From assembly GCA_964575975.1 (NCBI GenBank), contig CAZNTU010000215.1, positions 1-9,650 on the forward strand: DNA of 9,650 bases. The letters are read 5' to 3'. Positions 1-5,754 of this stretch are shown here, in pieces. How positions within the stretch are numbered: the stretch's first letter is position 1; every line of letters starts with the position of its first letter. The position numbers and the translations under genes were made by a program. The stretch comes from G963674505 sp964575975. Its GTDB lineage: Bacteria; Desulfobacterota; Desulfobacteria; Desulfobacterales; SKZT01. The notes under the pieces were generated by a model. The model did no database searches. It saw nothing but the letters and a program-made list of their open reading frames with translations, and had not been told where the DNA came from.

Positions 1-102
1 ATGCGGGCTCGCTGCCCCCTCTTCGACCAATGGCTGACGAACATTGAACTTTTAACGTGAAACTCCTGAAACCCCCGGGTTTCGACCCACCCTCCTCCGA
101 AA

Positions 103-528
103 TTAAAAATCCGGCGGATGCCAACCTGCGGCAACCCAACGAAGACGGGCGGCGACAACGACGGCATCGTTCATCTTCAAACCGGCAACCGTCGCTCGTC
201 CGGTTTTTGTCGAACGATTACGACGGTTCCCGTTTCATCCCACGTGAAATGTTCGCGTCATTTTTCCCGGCGAAAATGGAATAAAGCCTCTGTTTCGCCG
301 GTAAGAGGGTCTGTCGCCGCTGTTTTTCGATCCCTTGAATTCGTTGCAGCGGCGACAACAAAAGCATAAATTTTCAAAGTCGTTGGGACCGTCTTGAGAT
401 TCGGGAATCACATGATCGACCGTCATGGGTTGCCCCGCGATCTCCTCTCTGGCGTGGCAGCAGGCGCAGTGTCGATTGTCGGCCTCTTCCAGTCTGGACC
501 TCAAATGCGTCGGAAGGTATTTGCCCAT
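103..528 (-). pseudogene. HNH endonuclease, broken by two frameshifts and a stop
   Basis: The intact N-terminal part, read from ATG at 528, carries a classical HNH fold: CACC knuckle, DHVIPES, an Asn, then CFCCRRCNEFKG. HNH proteins bind a metal and nick or cut DNA. After the KGSK segment the frame is lost at an A-run (plus-strand T-run 323-327). In the next frame the family sequence continues as ATDPLTGETEALFHFRREK, then meets TGA (258-260) where the family has Trp, then REHFTWDETGTVV. A second shift near 204-216 restores TKTGRATVAGL and ends with WVAAGWHPPDF and TAA at 103-105. Rejoined, the product would be about 141 residues. The start lies 4 nt after the stop of the companion gene (533-947), a pairing I recognise from many genomes. 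Loss of function is likely; the indels alone could be sequencing errors, but the nonsense codon argues for real decay. Confidence 0.85.
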
Positions 529-532
529 TCGC

Positions 533-947
533 CTAAAGTTTTTCCGGGGGCGGCATCCGATGGCCTCGCCACCGAAGCAAGGCGGCCGCGTGCGCTTTGC
601 AAATCATGAACCGGTCGAACTCGACTCTCAACTTGCCAAGCTCGTTTCGTTCCGAGTCGGAAATCGTTCCGTTTCTGTTTTTGTCGAGCAACTTTTGGTA
701 GCGGGTAAAATCCGACGGGGTTTGGCGAGCGCGGGCGATTCGCCACAGGAAATTGTCGTCCATGCGCTCCAATGCCGCCGCGTCGGCCTGGAATTCTGCG
801 GGAATATCGTTTCCAATCGGGCGGAATGCCCGCCTGCACGGCCCTTAGAACAACTTGGTCGAGAGGTTGTTTTGTCGCGATGGACGCATTGTGCAAACGC
901 AGATAAACGTTTTCCGGCAAATCCAATGTTATTTTTCGCAGCGCCAT
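533..947 (-). pseudogene. Companion gene of the HNH endonuclease, frameshifted
   Basis: The gene starts at ATG 947 behind a GGAGG site about 10 nt upstream. The first 46 or so residues (MALRKITLDLPENVYLRL, then QPLDQVVLRAVQAGIPPDW) resemble a small ribbon-helix-helix-like N-terminus. At about 820-822 one extra A in a short A-run shifts the frame. The family sequence resumes in the neighbouring frame as DIPAEFQADAAALERMDDNFLW and runs through DRFMICKAHAAALLRWRGH to a TAG at 533-535. Rejoined length is about 137 residues. This family is commonly found directly upstream of an HNH endonuclease of the type seen at 103-528, and the spacing here (4 nt) shows they were one transcription unit. Function is unknown to me; a DNA-binding or structural partner of the nuclease is a guess. 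An assembly error in the A-run could also explain the shift, but the neighbour is damaged too. Confidence 0.78.
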
Positions 948-1006
948 TTTGTTTAAGCCTCCTTCGGGAAAGTATATGCAAAATGGGGCATCAGGTCAAA
1001 ATTTCT

Positions 1007-1090
1007 CGGGCCGTGCGCCTGCGGAAAAGAACGAGAGGAATCGTCGCCCCCGTGAGAGCTGCGATTGCATATTTTCATTTTGGCGAACGG
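1007..1090. repeat. 84-bp dispersed direct repeat, copy 1
   Basis: This segment matches 1901-1984 over 84 bp in the same orientation with 4 mismatches and no gaps by my count. It begins CGGGCCGTGCGCC, contains CGTCGCCCCCGTGAGAGC and ends TTTTGGCGAACGG. It lies between two minus-strand modules, about 70 bp beyond the 3' end of the TumA-like gene. It codes for nothing I recognise. Confidence 0.9.
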
Positions 1091-1160
1091 TATGATTTGC
1101 TTACAGAAAATCCGCGAAAGTGACACGGCCCGCCTGGTCCCTCTTAAGCGGCGGGTTCGG

Positions 1161-1508
1161 CTATGCCGCATTCAACAGAAACTCGACTTTAACAGCATCG
1201 TATGGAAAAACGATACGCCCCTCGTCGGTGCGAACGAGTATTCCAGCATTTAGCAGTGCAGTAACATCGCTGTGAACGGCCTTTACATCACGTCCAACAC
1301 GCCGTGCTGCTTCGCGAATTGATATGGGACCCGCTCCACAGAGAACCTTAAGCAACTCCCAGCGTTTTGCGGTTAATACTCGCCAAAGCAATTCCGGAGT
1401 CGCAAAGCTGATGCGTGCGGACTTTTCGGATTTTCCGGTTTTCCAAGCCCGTGTAAAATCCGCCATCGAATCGGCAGGCGTTCGTACATCAAGGGTTACG
1501 GTTTTCAT
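1161..1508 (-). CDS. TumA-like antitoxin (HVO_A0114-type winged-helix protein)
   Basis: A 115-residue winged-helix DNA-binding protein of the HVO_A0114 type, found as antitoxin beside TumE toxins. The N-terminus (MKTVTLDVRTPADSMADF) is followed by FATPELLWRVLTAKRWELLK, a helix-turn-helix in GPISIREAARRVGRDVKAVH, and a wing around GILVRTDEGRIVF. I chose ATG 1508 because GAGAGGTGG stands just upstream and the family begins there; the open frame extends further upstream only as a shadow of tumE. The start overlaps the end of the toxin gene by 20 nt, so the two are probably translationally coupled. The expected role is to neutralise the toxin and repress the shared promoter; the dyad between -35 and -10 upstream of tumE is the natural operator candidate. 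Family assignment is from sequence pattern only. Confidence 0.85.
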   Translation of the reverse strand: MKTVTLDVRTPADSMADFTRAWKTGKSEKSARISFATPELLWRVLTAKRWELLKVLCGAGPISIREAARRVGRDVKAVHSDVTALLNAGILVRTDEGRIVFPYDAVKVEFLLNAA

Positions 1509-1785
1509 GGTTCCACCTCTCGATATCATGCTGAAAATCAGCGACCAGTTGTTCCGGTGTCGTGAACACATAGACATTTTCTTTTCCATCGAAATGCCGA
1601 TGGTCGCCCTTTCCAGTCTCATTGTCGTAGCGCAAAACACATTCGCCACGCACGACGTACGCAAGTCTGTATTTGAACTCGTGTAACGACCCGATCAGCG
1701 GCTTTGGAAGACGCCACAATACCAACTCCGCAAATGCCGATTCGGAATAGACAATACGTGTGCAAACGAGTTTAACGGCTTTCAT
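1489..1785 (-). CDS. TumE-family toxin (DUF6516)
   Basis: A 98-residue protein with the TumE/DUF6516 signature: IVYSESAFAELVLWRLPKP, SLHEFKYRLAYV, the block LRYDNETGKGDHRHFDG, and a C-terminal helix PEQLVADFQHDIE. This is the toxin half of a type II-style pair with the adjacent winged-helix gene. I do not know its molecular target with confidence. I prefer ATG at 1785 (MKAVKLVCTRIVYSES) to the TTG at 1821, because the family begins near this Met and because a promoter (-35 at 1821-1816, -10 at 1798-1793) would otherwise lie inside the gene. No ribosome-binding site precedes the ATG, and the predicted transcription start falls at or next to it, so the message may be leaderless. GC content is lower than in the respiratory operon, consistent with an acquired module. 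Confidence 0.85.
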   Translation of the reverse strand: MKAVKLVCTRIVYSESAFAELVLWRLPKPLIGSLHEFKYRLAYVVRGECVLRYDNETGKGDHRHFDGKENVYVFTTPEQLVADFQHDIERWNHENRNP

Positions 1786-1792
1786 GTTGGGA

Positions 1793-1821
1793 ATAATAAC
1801 AACACGCTTTTTTGTTGTCAA
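1793..1821 (-). promoter_or_regulatory. Sigma-70 promoter with overlapping dyad, tumE-tumA
   Basis: On the minus strand TTGACA (1821-1816) and TATTAT (1798-1793) are separated by exactly 17 bp, a near-consensus promoter. The dyad ACAACA (1818-1813) / TGTTGT (1804-1799), with an 8-bp centre, overlaps the -35 box and fills the spacer, where a bound repressor would block polymerase. The ATG at 1785 lies 7 nt past the -10 box, so the transcript would start at or beside the start codon. Autoregulation by the TumA-like protein is inferred from the usual behaviour of such modules. Confidence 0.72.
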
Positions 1822-1861
1822 TCACTCCAACAATAAAAATGTGGACAGTGGCCGCCGAACA

Positions 1862-1882
1862 GCTAAAACCTAATACCTAACC
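1862..1882. repeat. Short heptamer repeat, three units
   Basis: Three consecutive 7-bp units GCTAAAA, CCTAATA, CCTAACC of pattern NCTAANN. The same unit occurs in the arms of the palindrome at 4288-4430. The segment lies between the tumE promoter and the second 84-bp repeat copy. Confidence 0.7.
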
Positions 1883-1900
1883 GCACAGCTCCAAGTTTTG

Positions 1901-1984
1901 CGGGCCGTGCGCCTGCGGAAAAGAACGAGACGAATCGTCGCCCCCGTGAGAGCTGCGCTTGCATACTTTTATTTTGGCGAACGG
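1901..1984. repeat. 84-bp dispersed direct repeat, copy 2
   Basis: About 95 per cent identical to 1007-1090 in the same orientation. This copy overlaps the last few codons and stop of the sigma-54 activator gene, so the final residues of that protein (after the Fis helix, ending SPK) are written by the repeat. Both copies lie at the 3' side of minus-strand genes. Confidence 0.9.
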
Positions 1985-3441
1985 AAAGGATCGTCCAATT
2001 CCGTTTTCAGATTGATCCCGTATTTTCGCATCCGGTTCCAGACGGTGACGCGGCTGACGCCCAGAATCGCCGCCGCCGCAGTCCGGTTGCCTCCGGCCCG
2101 TTCCAGCGCGTCGATCAATTCCCGCCTTTCCTTCGCGTCCTTTTCGTCCGTCGGCTTCGAAGACGCCCGCATGGTTGCGGCCCTGCCGGCGCACCCCCCG
2201 ATGTCGGGGGGGAAATGGCCGCAGTCGATCAGGTTCCGGTCGGCGACGGTGAACGCGTATTCCAGGACGCTTTTCAGTTCGCGGACGTTGCCCGGCCACG
2301 GGTAGTCCATCAGCGTGTCCAGCGCCTCCCTCTTCACGCCCTCTATGCGCTTGCCGCTCCTTTCCCTCAGCCTGTGCACGAACGTGTTGACCAGAAGGGG
2401 GATGTCGTCCTTTCGTTCCCTGAGCGGCGGAAGGCGAATCGGCAGCACGTTGATCCGGAAATAGAGGTCTTCCCGGAATTGGTTCCGCGAAATCAGCTCG
2501 ACGAGGTTCTTGTTGGTCGCCGTGACGATTCGCACGTTCACCGAGACCGTACGGTCTTCGCCCACGCGTTCGAATCTCTGCGTTTCGAGCGCGCGCAGAA
2601 GCTTGACCTGTATGGAAGAGGGGATGTCGCCGATTTCGTCCAGGAAAAGGGTCCCGCCGTCGGCGCTCTCGAATCGTCCTTTGCGGTCGCGATACGCCCC
2701 CGTGAAAGAGCCTTTGATGTGGCCGAACAGCTCGCTTTCCAGCAGCGATTCGTTCAACGCGGCGCAATTGACCTGCACGTAAGGACCCGTTCTTCTGGCG
2801 CCTCTTTCGTGGATCGCCCGCGCGACAAGTTCCTTTCCCGTGCCGGTTTCCCCGTAAACGACCACGGGGGCGTCGCTGTCGGCCGCCTTCTCGACGATGC
2901 CGAACACGTTCTTCATGGCGTCGGAGCGGCCGATCAGGCCGCAGTAGCCGTCGGTCTCGTCAAGCTGCCGCGACAGGAACGCGACCCGCCTGTCCAGCCT
3001 GTCGATTTCGCTTGTGTCGGTCAACGTTTCCACCGCGCCCAAAATGGTCCCGTCCTCGTCGTACAAAACGGAGGCGTTCTTCAAGGCGGGCAGCCAAGTG
3101 CCGTCCTTTTTCAGGATGTGGCACCGGCAACGCCGAATCTCCTCGTGCCCGGCTTCGAACAGCTTGCACCATCCGCCGCCCTCGCTGTTGATCGCCTTTT
3201 CGCAGGCGTCGCACTTCAGCATCGTGCAAGGCTTCCCGGCGACCTCCGCGGAAGAGAAGCCGGTCATCTCCTCGAACGAACGGTTCACCGAAAGGATGTC
3301 GCCGTCCTTTCCGATGATCATCAGCGCGTCGTGCATGGTGTCGATGATCCTGCGCCAGTACTTTTCGATCTCCATCTTCGCCGTCCCCGATCTCCCCCCG
3401 TTTCGACCGCGAAAGGACGCGGTCCGCCATGCGAATTTCAT
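1969..3441 (-). CDS. Sigma-54-dependent activator, PAS-AAA+-Fis
   Basis: A 490-residue enhancer-binding protein that would remodel sigma-54 polymerase by ATP hydrolysis. An N-terminal PAS domain (about 24-145) contains an unusual cysteine cluster, Cys72, 77, 80, 92, 105 and 107. The AAA+ domain shows Walker A GETGTGKE (197-204), the sigma-54 contact loop as GSFTGA (244-249), Walker B GGTLFLDEI (262-270), sensor I TATN, an FREDLYFRI arginine-finger block and PGNVREL (383-389). A Fis-type helix-turn-helix (GGNRTAAAAILGVSRVTVW) occupies about 450-470. There is no phosphoacceptor receiver domain, so sensing is probably direct through PAS. ATG 3441 overlaps the upstream stop as ATGA and has AAGGA 9 nt before it; ATG 3375 (MEIEKYW), just before the PAS, is an alternative. 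It sits near a -24/-12 promoter for the respiratory operon, its likely target. Confidence 0.93.
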   Translation of the reverse strand: MKFAWRTASFRGRNGGRSGTAKMEIEKYWRRIIDTMHDALMIIGKDGDILSVNRSFEEMTGFSSAEVAGKPCTMLKCDACEKAINSEGGGWCKLFEAGHEEIRRCRCHILKKDGTWLPALKNASVLYDEDGTILGAVETLTDTSEIDRLDRRVAFLSRQLDETDGYCGLIGRSDAMKNVFGIVEKAADSDAPVVVYGETGTGKELVARAIHERGARRTGPYVQVNCAALNESLLESELFGHIKGSFTGAYRDRKGRFESADGGTLFLDEIGDIPSSIQVKLLRALETQRFERVGEDRTVSVNVRIVTATNKNLVELISRNQFREDLYFRINVLPIRLPPLRERKDDIPLLVNTFVHRLRERSGKRIEGVKREALDTLMDYPWPGNVRELKSVLEYAFTVADRNLIDCGHFPPDIGGCAGRAATMRASSKPTDEKDAKERRELIDALERAGGNRTAAAAILGVSRVTVWNRMRKYGINLKTELDDPFRSPK

Positions 3442-3641
3442 CGCTCCGGGTCCTTTTCCGGGGAGTTCGTTTTATCGAAGCCACAATCTTTCGACGACGA
3501 TCGCCCGGTTTTTTTCGCCTTTTTCAGGATCGTTGCCATTTCGTACAGCTGGGAGGCGATTTCGATCCTTCTCGAAATGGCTTCTGGGCTCATGTCGGTG
3601 GAAATGCCCCGGCTCTTTTTTTTCATTTCTTCGGGATTCAT
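3438..3641 (-). CDS. Small protein paired with nucleotidyltransferase-like gene
   Basis: A 67-residue hydrophilic, lysine-rich protein. The recognisable block is ISTDMSPEAISRRIEIASQL followed by YEMATILKKAKK; similar small proteins with a DMSPEAIxRRLxI motif accompany minimal nucleotidyltransferase genes. It is joined by ATGA overlaps at both ends: its start overlaps the stop of the nucleotidyltransferase-like gene and its stop overlaps the proposed activator start. The C-terminal part (TGRSSSKDCGFDKTNSPEKD) looks disordered. It may be the partner in a toxin-antitoxin-like unit, but it is far too short to be a HEPN protein and I cannot assign a function. Confidence 0.65.
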   Translation of the reverse strand: MNPEEMKKKSRGISTDMSPEAISRRIEIASQLYEMATILKKAKKTGRSSSKDCGFDKTNSPEKDPER

Positions 3642-4111
3642 TCTTTTTTTCGATCCAGACCCAATTCCGATATGTCGTTTAAATCCTGCGGTCTCCCCGC
3701 CAAGCGTTTCATCTTCAGCAACCCGTTTTTAGAAATCACATAAACTTTCGTCTCATCCAATTCATATTCCACCCGCCCTTGGAAAACATCGATCAATATC
3801 GGGTTTGCAAGTATTAAATCCAAAGTGAGATAATCTTCCCCTTCGGCTTTCGTAATCCTGAAAATGCGTCTTTCGTATGGCTTTCCGATATCGAACGGAA
3901 TAATACCGGACGGCAATGTATAGCCCAATTCGCCCAATACTTTTCGAACTTTTTTCAAATCTTTTTCCAGGATAAGCAAATCGATGTCGCGGGTCAATCT
4001 TGGGTAACCATGGATGATAACGGCCATCCCCCCGCATAAGGCGTATTCGAGCCCCGCTTCGCCGAGTGCGGTTACGATTTTGAACAATTCCTCTTTTAGA
4101 TTCAAGGCCAT
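3638..4111 (-). CDS. Nucleotidyltransferase-like protein (MNT/AbiEii type)
   Basis: A 157-residue protein with the minimal nucleotidyltransferase pattern: CGGMAVIIHG (about 26-35), the metal-binding DxD in RLTRDIDLLILE, and a third acidic position in YLTLDLIL. The C-terminal KMKRLAGRPQDLNDISEL is the usual family tail. Such proteins transfer nucleotides to a target or act as antitoxins by modifying a partner; which applies here cannot be told. The start at ATG 4111 is followed closely by the conserved fold, with a weak GGAAAG some 13 nt upstream. It is first in a minus-strand string of three genes overlapping by 4 nt each and ending with the sigma-54 activator. Base composition is more AT-rich than the respiratory operon, suggesting separate origin. 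Confidence 0.78.
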   Translation of the reverse strand: MALNLKEELFKIVTALGEAGLEYALCGGMAVIIHGYPRLTRDIDLLILEKDLKKVRKVLGELGYTLPSGIIPFDIGKPYERRIFRITKAEGEDYLTLDLILANPILIDVFQGRVEYELDETKVYVISKNGLLKMKRLAGRPQDLNDISELGLDRKKE

Positions 4112-4287
4112 GGAATTTCATGCTTTCCATCAGAAAGATCTTCGTTATGCCAAACCGCCCCTCTTTTTCTTAAACGGTCGTTAAGCATTAAACGCTTGTT
4201 AATTAACACTTGAAGTCTCGGGGGGCAAGCGATTTTTTCGGATAAGGTATTGTGCAACTCGCTAAGCGAATCTTTTCCACCTGTGCG

Positions 4288-4430
4288 GTTAGGTTTTAGC
4301 CGTTAGCTATTAGGGGAAGAAACTATGATCATCCCGACAAAAGTCGCCATATTCGGTATGATCGAGCGCCTTTGTTTGCGGTTTCACGCCGAAATGGCGC
4401 CGCTATGACGGCTAACGGCTAAAACCTAAC
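4288..4430. repeat. 143-bp imperfect palindrome with 20-bp perfect ends
   Basis: The ends 4288-4307 and 4411-4430 are perfect 20-bp inverted repeats beginning GTTAGGTTTTAGCC on the left. An inner pair, GCCATATTCGG (4346-4356) against CCGAAATGGC (4389-4398), is also inverted apart from one extra base. The left arm is built of heptamers NTTAGNN (four units, 4288-4315) and the right of their complements. This could be a MITE-like or REP-like element, or part of the upstream activating region of the sigma-54 promoter about 55 bp to the right. Confidence 0.8.
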
Positions 4431-4482
4431 ACTTACCCAACGACCGCCGAGGGCATCCGCACGGGGCGCGTCCCGTTTCGAT

Positions 4483-4499
4483 TTGGCACGGCTCTTGAT
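4483..4499 (+). promoter_or_regulatory. Sigma-54 (-24/-12) promoter of the respiratory operon
   Basis: TTGGCACG (4483-4490), four bases, then TTGAT (4495-4499) matches the consensus YTGGCACG-N4-TTGCW except for A instead of C in the -12 element. The -24 GG and the -12 doublet are separated by the required 10 bp. The predicted transcription start is near 4510, leaving a leader of roughly 60 nt before the first gene. The activator encoded at 1969-3441 is the obvious partner. Confidence 0.78.
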
Positions 4500-4572
4500 A
4501 GGGTTAACGGCGTTAAATTTGTTTCGTTAAGACAACCGCCCGAAGAAGGCGCTTTTTTTTAACACGCGAATC

Positions 4573-4800
4573 ATGGGAGTCGCTCGCAAAATCGACCTTG
4601 TCGGCGTTCCTTGGCCGGTGAGCCTGCTCAAGTGCTACAAGGTTCTCAAAAGCATGTCCGTCGGAGAGTCTTTGACTGCGATCCTGGACGATCCGACGCT
4701 CAAGGAGGATCTCCTGCTGCTTTTGAAAGCGACGCCCGGCGCGACCGTCGAAGTTGTCGAACGCGGAAGCATGAACGAGCTGAAGATCGTTAAAGGATAG
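4573..4800 (+). CDS. TusA-like sulfur-carrier protein lacking the usual cysteine
   Basis: A 75-residue protein with the TusA/SirA fold signature: an opening DLVGVPWPVSLLKCYKVL, then SVGESLTAILDDPTLKED, and a final strand ELKIVKG. TusA proteins carry persulfide sulfur on a Cys in a CPxP motif. Here the corresponding segment reads VPWP, two residues shorter, without that Cys; a single Cys lies eight residues further on (Cys21). It may therefore be a scaffold or use another site. No good ribosome-binding site precedes ATG 4573, and no better start is visible. It is the first gene after the sigma-54 promoter and 27 nt ahead of the ferredoxin gene, which supports a role with the respiratory complex and hints at a sulfur substrate. 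Confidence 0.75.
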   Translation: MGVARKIDLVGVPWPVSLLKCYKVLKSMSVGESLTAILDDPTLKEDLLLLLKATPGATVEVVERGSMNELKIVKG

Positions 4801-4827
4801 TTTTCCAATCTTGGACAGGAGGTTTTT

Positions 4828-5754
4828 ATGGGAATGAACAGGCGAGATTTTTTGAAGGTCGCGGCTTTGGCGGGAGCAAGCGCGGCCGCGCCCGACAAGT
4901 CGGCCCACGCGTGGAAGTCGCGGGCGCCCTCGGATCCTTACGGGTGCCTGGTGGACCTGACCCGGTGCGTCGGGTGCCGCAAGTGCGAGCAGGCCTGCGG
5001 GGAGGTCAACGAGCTTCCCGCGCCCGAACGGTCCTTCGAGGATTTGACCGTTCTGGACAGAAAGCGCAGGCCGGACGAAAAGGCGTTCACGGTGGTGAAC
5101 CGCTACTATTCGGGCACGATCGACGAGCGGGACCAGCTGGTTCCCACGTTCGTGAAAATCCAGTGCATGCATTGCCAGGACCCGGCGTGCGCGTCGGCGT
5201 GCATCGTAGGGGCCTTGACCAAGAAACAGAACGGGGCGGTCCACTACGACGCGTCCAAGTGCATCGGCTGCCGGTACTGCATGGTGGCGTGCCCTTTCGA
5301 GATTCCCGCGTACGAGTACCACGACCCGGTTACTCCCCGCGTGATGAAATGCGCGTTCTGCCACGAGCGGGTGGAAAAGGAGGGCAAGCTTCCGGGGTGC
5401 GCGCAAATCTGCCCGGTGGAGGCCATCACGTTCGGAAAGCGGGAGACCTTGATCCAAGTGGCCAGGAAACGCGTCGAAAGCAACCCGGGGCGGTACGTCG
5501 ACCATATCTACGGGGAACGGGAGGTCGGGGGGACTTGCTGGATGTACCTGTCCTCTCAGCCGTTCGAAAAGCTGGGGTTCGACAAGCTCCCCGACAGTCC
5601 CATGCCGCGTTTGGCAGAGACGATCCAGCATTCGCTCTTCGGCTATCTCTGGTCTCCGGCCGTCCTTTTCGCCATGCTCGGCGGGCTCATGTGGTCTTTC
5701 AGGGGCAAGGGCGGCGACAACAACGGTTTGGAAAAGGAGGTACACCATGAGTAG
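4828..5754 (+). CDS. Tat-exported four-cluster ferredoxin subunit (HybA/DsrO type)
   Basis: A 308-residue electron-transfer subunit. The N-terminus is a Tat signal (NRRDFLKVAALAGASAAA, probable cleavage after AHA at about 28), so it acts on the outer face of the membrane. Sixteen cysteines in four groups (47/50/53/57, 113/116/121/125, 145/148/151/155, 175/178/191/195) would hold four [4Fe-4S] clusters in the arrangement typical of HybA, DsrO and related proteins. A hydrophobic segment at about 272-290 is a C-terminal membrane anchor, as in HybA. AGGAGG precedes ATG 4828; ATG 4834 is a possible alternative. The 3' end overlaps the NrfD/HybB gene by 8 nt. It should pass electrons between the membrane quinone module and the multihaem cytochrome. 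Confidence 0.94.
   Translation: MGMNRRDFLKVAALAGASAAAPDKSAHAWKSRAPSDPYGCLVDLTRCVGCRKCEQACGEVNELPAPERSFEDLTVLDRKRRPDEKAFTVVNRYYSGTIDERDQLVPTFVKIQCMHCQDPACASACIVGALTKKQNGAVHYDASKCIGCRYCMVACPFEIPAYEYHDPVTPRVMKCAFCHERVEKEGKLPGCAQICPVEAITFGKRETLIQVARKRVESNPGRYVDHIYGEREVGGTCWMYLSSQPFEKLGFDKLPDSPMPRLAETIQHSLFGYLWSPAVLFAMLGGLMWSFRGKGGDNNGLEKEVHHE

Larger units (their letters stand above)
4112..4572. other. Intergenic regulatory region, 461 bp
   Basis: This divergent gap separates the minus-strand activator string from the plus-strand respiratory operon. It contains an AT-rich stretch at 4168-4210 with GTTAATTAAC (4198-4207) that may hold the leftward promoter, though no convincing -35/-10 pair was found. 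It also contains the 143-bp palindrome (4288-4430), the -24/-12 promoter (4483-4499), a 13-bp perfect dyad at the predicted transcription start (4504-4516) and a T8 tract at 4553-4560. No coding sequence was recognised in any frame. Confidence 0.8.

Noticed and set aside
68..83. GAAACCC-CC-GGGTTTC palindrome downstream of the HNH pseudogene
   Set aside because: No T-run on either strand and a 2-nt centre; not a convincing terminator.
258..260. Selenocysteine at the in-frame TGA of the HNH gene
   Set aside because: The family residue there is Trp, the flanking frame is also shifted twice, and no suitable hairpin was seen.
2215..3732. Long plus-strand open frame of 505 codons opposite the activator
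   Set aside because: It is the antisense shadow of a GC-rich gene with clear AAA+ motifs; its translation shows no recognisable domain.
4537..4560. Possible attenuator: CGCC/GGCG stem followed by T8 before the TusA-like gene
   Set aside because: The stem has only four pairs with a 7-nt loop; too weak to call, although the T8 tract is real.
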